Positions 31,184 to 33,381 of a DNA stretch of 33,381 nucleotides are shown in pieces. The DNA lies in IMG/VR virus record IMGVR_UViG_3300031673_011926, positions 1 to 33,381 of that record; one strand, 5' to 3'. The number at the start of each line of letters is the position of its first letter. Position 1 is the stretch's first letter. This DNA comes from a virus. A model generated the notes under the pieces. It was given only the letters and a program-made list of their open reading frames with translations, had not been told where the DNA came from and did no database searches. The translations under genes were made by a program, and so were the position numbers.

Positions 31184-31206
31184 CCGGAACTCTAGGAGAA
31201 GGTGAT

Positions 31207-32886
31207 TTACTGCGTAATCATTGATGTGTCGAACGCGGCGACATCGTTGTAGTCCGAGGTCAGGCTCATCATTGCGAGCCAGCCAAAGATAGCTGCATGC
31301 AACGCGTCGTCCGGTTCAGAAGGAGCGTGTCTCCAGACGCGCCGGCTCGTTCCGTCCGAGGTGACTTCCTCGTATTCGGTAAGGAAGTCATCGAAAGCAG
31401 CAGACATCTGTTGCTTGGAAGCAAACAAGACTCTTTTTTTCAGAACACGCTGGAGGAAGAAGCAATCGATCACGGAGGTCCGGTCCAATAGGTAGCGGTC
31501 ATGTGCGTTCCAGGTGATCGGCTTCTTGTGGAATCCGTACTGGCACTGGTAGAGACGTCCTGGCCCCAAGGCTTCCTGAATCATGTTGTTGGCAACGTGT
31601 CCCTCACCAGCATCGCCGTAGACCATCTCCACCCCGAACATGCGCAGGTACTTGATGATCTCTTCGATGTCATGTACTGGGTGGTCAGAAGGGAAAATCT
31701 TGTAGAAGAAGCACTTGTAGGCACGGTTCTTCCACAACCCCCAGATCCACAGCACTGTGCGTGAGACCGCGTCCATATCAGACAAGGTCCCCTTCTTTGT
31801 TACGCTACCACCTCCCCAGTCAATCCCGGCCGCGGTGTTGCTGATTGCCAGGTTCCACCCTTTCTGGGGGGGAGTCGCAAACGTGTGGTTGGAATCACAC
31901 AGTGCGATGAGCTGGTCACGCGTGATCATCCGTTTGCCCAGGGCGTCGGAGACGCCGAGGACTTCGTTCTTGAAGCGCGACAGAGAGTATCCTGCATCTC
32001 CTTCCGGCATCTTGGAGAGCAGCGTCTTCCACTTCTTCGGCTCGTTGGCATGGAGGGCTAACACGGGCTGTGGGATATGAAATCCCATTCGGGCCTTTTC
32101 AGGGTTAGCCGGAACCCAGAATCCATTCCGCTTGTCGAAGCGCTCGTGGTAGTTAGGAACCACGTCGAGCAGGTGCCCACAGTATTTGCAGATTGGACCT
32201 TTCAGGCCGATGGACTTTTCGTCCATGATGAAATTGATTTTCGAGCAGCCAGGACAACGTAGCCCCCACTCATGTTGAGTGGACCGTTTCCACAGGAACT
32301 CCATCGAGTTCTCCATGGTCTTGGGCGTCCCGGCGGTAATGATGTACGCATACTTGGAAGCAGACAGGCACTCCCGCAACACTGGAATGACCGCGTCGTA
32401 GTGGACATCCTGCGTCTCGTCTGCGAGGAGTCTGTCAGCACTGATCCCTCGCGCTCTATCCGGATCGTCCGCGGCATATGTGAAATGCAGTTCCGAGCCG
32501 TTGCGCATGATCTTCTGGAGCACGTTCTGGGACAGTTCGGGATGGACGTAGAGGTTACGATACTCCGGTGAGTGCGCCATGGTCTTCCCCACCCGGGTGG
32601 TGGAGAACTTGCGTGTCTGCTCCCGTGTCGGAGATGTGTAGAGGATCTTGAAGAAAGGAACGATCGCGGTTTCGGCGAGGCTGAAATTAGAGCAGGTTGT
32701 GGACTTTGCGACCTGTCTCCCTGTCATCATATGGATTTCATCCGCGCAGCAGTCGTAGATCGGGATGAAGAGCTCGTACCCCTTGAAGCTGAACGGTTTC
32801 CCCTCCAGGCGGAGGGCGCGCGCGGTAAACTCGGAGCGCCGGACCTCAACAGGCTGGTGACTGGGTTTGCCCAAAGGAGCCTCCAT
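31207..32886 (-). CDS. Large terminase subunit with zinc-ribbon insertion (559 aa)
   Basis: DNA-packaging motor. From ATG 32886: Walker A TGRQVAKST (about 55-63), Walker B and catalytic acid LLADETQD (about 153-160), coupling segment ITAGTPK, zinc ribbon CPGC...CKYC (C211, C214, C233, C236) between motor and nuclease, and the RNase H-like nuclease with AGIDWGG (D356), YGDAGEG (D425) and EPDDA (D526/527). Start uncertain: ATG 32886 overlaps the start codon of the divergent MoxR-like gene; a TTG four codons downstream (32874) has GGAGG at ideal spacing, and ATG 32937 gives a longer form without a site. It reads leftward toward the structured region, with no terminator visible before it. Confidence 0.92.
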   Translation of the reverse strand: MEAPLGKPSHQPVEVRRSEFTARALRLEGKPFSFKGYELFIPIYDCCADEIHMMTGRQVAKSTTCSNFSLAETAIVPFFKILYTSPTREQTRKFSTTRVGKTMAHSPEYRNLYVHPELSQNVLQKIMRNGSELHFTYAADDPDRARGISADRLLADETQDVHYDAVIPVLRECLSASKYAYIITAGTPKTMENSMEFLWKRSTQHEWGLRCPGCSKINFIMDEKSIGLKGPICKYCGHLLDVVPNYHERFDKRNGFWVPANPEKARMGFHIPQPVLALHANEPKKWKTLLSKMPEGDAGYSLSRFKNEVLGVSDALGKRMITRDQLIALCDSNHTFATPPQKGWNLAISNTAAGIDWGGGSVTKKGTLSDMDAVSRTVLWIWGLWKNRAYKCFFYKIFPSDHPVHDIEEIIKYLRMFGVEMVYGDAGEGHVANNMIQEALGPGRLYQCQYGFHKKPITWNAHDRYLLDRTSVIDCFFLQRVLKKRVLFASKQQMSAAFDDFLTEYEEVTSDGTSRRVWRHAPSEPDDALHAAIFGWLAMMSLTSDYNDVAAFDTSMITQ

Positions 32887-33381
32887 GGCCCAAGACAAGA
32901 AATCCAAGACCGTAGACCGTCTACAGTGCCCGATCATACCAGTTGGTCAGATTGGTTTCCACTGTGAGACGTCTTGGTCAGGCCCGAACAAGAAAGTTGT
33001 CCTCTTGATTGGGGACTCGGGCATCGGAAAAACGACTGAACTCGACCGCTACGTCCGGGAAGACATGAAGGTCAAATCTCTGCTGCTAGCGATGGCCAAC
33101 TTCACCGAAGGCGCGGAGTGGGGGTGCATGATCCCCGACCAGGAACTCGATCGCCTCCACGCCGTCCTCGCTGATTTTCTCCAGGAGATCCAGGATAGCC
33201 CGGAGCCCGGCGTGCTCATCATGGACGACATCGGGCGTTGCGACGACCGCGTCTTGAAGCACATCTTCTCTCTTGTGGACTCCAGGATGAGGAAGTTCAT
33301 GCAGTTCCACCTTCCGGACAACTGGTGCGTGGCGCTCACGATGAACCCTGCTTCTGGTTCCTACGACACGTCAACCAAGTT
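32885..33381 (+). CDS. MoxR-like AAA+ ATPase, N-terminal part (cut by window edge)
   Basis: From ATG 32885 (AAAGGAG upstream at good distance) the frame stays open for 165 codons to the edge. It begins MAQDKKSKTVDRLQC; Walker A is GDSGIGKTT (about 43-51), Walker B VLIMDDIGR (about 110-118), followed by LPDNWCVALTMNPASGSYDTS, the sensor 1 region with the NP-x-x-G-x-Y pattern typical of MoxR/CobS-type ATPases. Members often work with a VWA-domain partner as chaperones or metal-insertion motors; the next gene lies outside the window. It is divergent from the terminase, their ATG codons overlapping in CCATGG. Confidence 0.85.
   Translation, partial: MAQDKKSKTVDRLQCPIIPVGQIGFHCETSWSGPNKKVVLLIGDSGIGKTTELDRYVREDMKVKSLLLAMANFTEGAEWGCMIPDQELDRLHAVLADFLQEIQDSPEPGVLIMDDIGRCDDRVLKHIFSLVDSRMRKFMQFHLPDNWCVALTMNPASGSYDTSTK

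Larger units (their letters stand above)
30424..31202 (+). repeat. Recurring purine-rich linker motif (AAGAAAAGG / GAGAAGGCGACA)
   Basis: Occurrences begin at about 30424, 30556, 30662, 30755, 30892, 30954, 31032, 31116 and 31194, with a likely earlier one at 30164 (AGAAAAAGG). The string AGAGAAGGCGACAG occurs exactly twice (from 30954 and from 31032). Most lie roughly 8-25 bases after a hairpin. Spacing is 62-137 bases, about 80 in the last four. Linkers fit A-R-N triplets, the type of sequence bound by the distal face of Hfq; this link is inference. Confidence 0.65.
29797..31206 (+). ncRNA. Candidate large structured noncoding RNA or RNA array
   Basis: About 1.4 kb without a credible coding frame, lying between the Hfq-like gene and the convergent terminase gene. 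It is filled with inverted repeats: a 9-bp closing helix at the left end, an 11-bp long-range helix, four 17-nt YUA-triloop hairpins, and at least eight further strong hairpins, several of 11-13 bp. These are spaced by a recurring purine motif (AAGAAAAGG or GAGAAGGCGACA). In two of the YUA hairpins the only non-Watson-Crick pair is G-U on the plus strand, which favours plus-strand RNA over DNA-level function. Promoter and terminator are not evident, so it may ride on the polymerase-Hfq transcript. A replication origin or packaging site is the main alternative. Confidence 0.6.

Overview
The window is part of a tailed double-stranded DNA bacteriophage genome (Caudoviricetes), probably a large lytic one, and GC-rich by eye. 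Phage origin is shown by a large terminase, a portal protein, a family A DNA polymerase, a primase-helicase, a multisubunit-type RNA polymerase of its own, and dense gene packing with stop/start overlaps. The host cannot be named. No integrase, lysogeny genes or tRNAs were seen. Both edges cut a gene.

Layout. (1) 1-12696, minus strand: a tightly coupled operon that starts with a giant RNA polymerase gene (beta fused to the N-terminal half of beta', with an inorganic-pyrophosphatase-like domain inside beta). Six genes follow: two small proteins sharing a MALDFTKV start, an archaeo-eukaryotic-primase plus LigD-type phosphoesterase fusion, a glycine-rich protein, a membrane protein and another small tagged protein. 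Then come the C-terminal half of beta', an alanine/glycine-rich protein, a candidate promoter, a tandem-repeat protein and two small genes. (2) 12769-15461: a small plus-strand gene, then an acidic protein and the portal on the minus strand. (3) 15575-29797, plus strand: the replication and recombination block: SNF2 helicase, unknown, RecB/Cas4-like nuclease, small zinc protein, ParB-like protein, unknown, candidate ssDNA-binding protein with its own terminator, second RecB/Cas4-like nuclease, primase-helicase, UDG-like/PolA fusion, unknown, and an Hfq/Sm-like protein. (4) 29798-31206: about 1.4 kb with no credible protein gene, packed with hairpins and recurring purine-rich linkers; best read as a large structured RNA or RNA array. 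(5) 31207-33381: large terminase (minus) and a divergent MoxR-like AAA+ ATPase (plus, cut by the edge) whose start codons overlap.

How it fits together. Minus-strand genes (RNAP, portal, terminase, candidate virion proteins) look like the transcription and morphogenesis programme; plus-strand genes copy, prime and process DNA. RNA polymerase genes embedded among candidate virion proteins suggest, but do not prove, that the polymerase is packaged and injected.

Most unusual points: the pyrophosphatase-like domain inside RNAP beta; an N-terminal peptide shared by four otherwise dissimilar proteins between the RNAP halves, one of them flanked by perfect 89-bp direct repeats; the ligase-less AEP-phosphoesterase fusion; and an Hfq-like gene directly followed by a long hairpin array with A-R-N-like linkers. 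All calls come from reading the sequence; no database search, folding or alignment programme was run.
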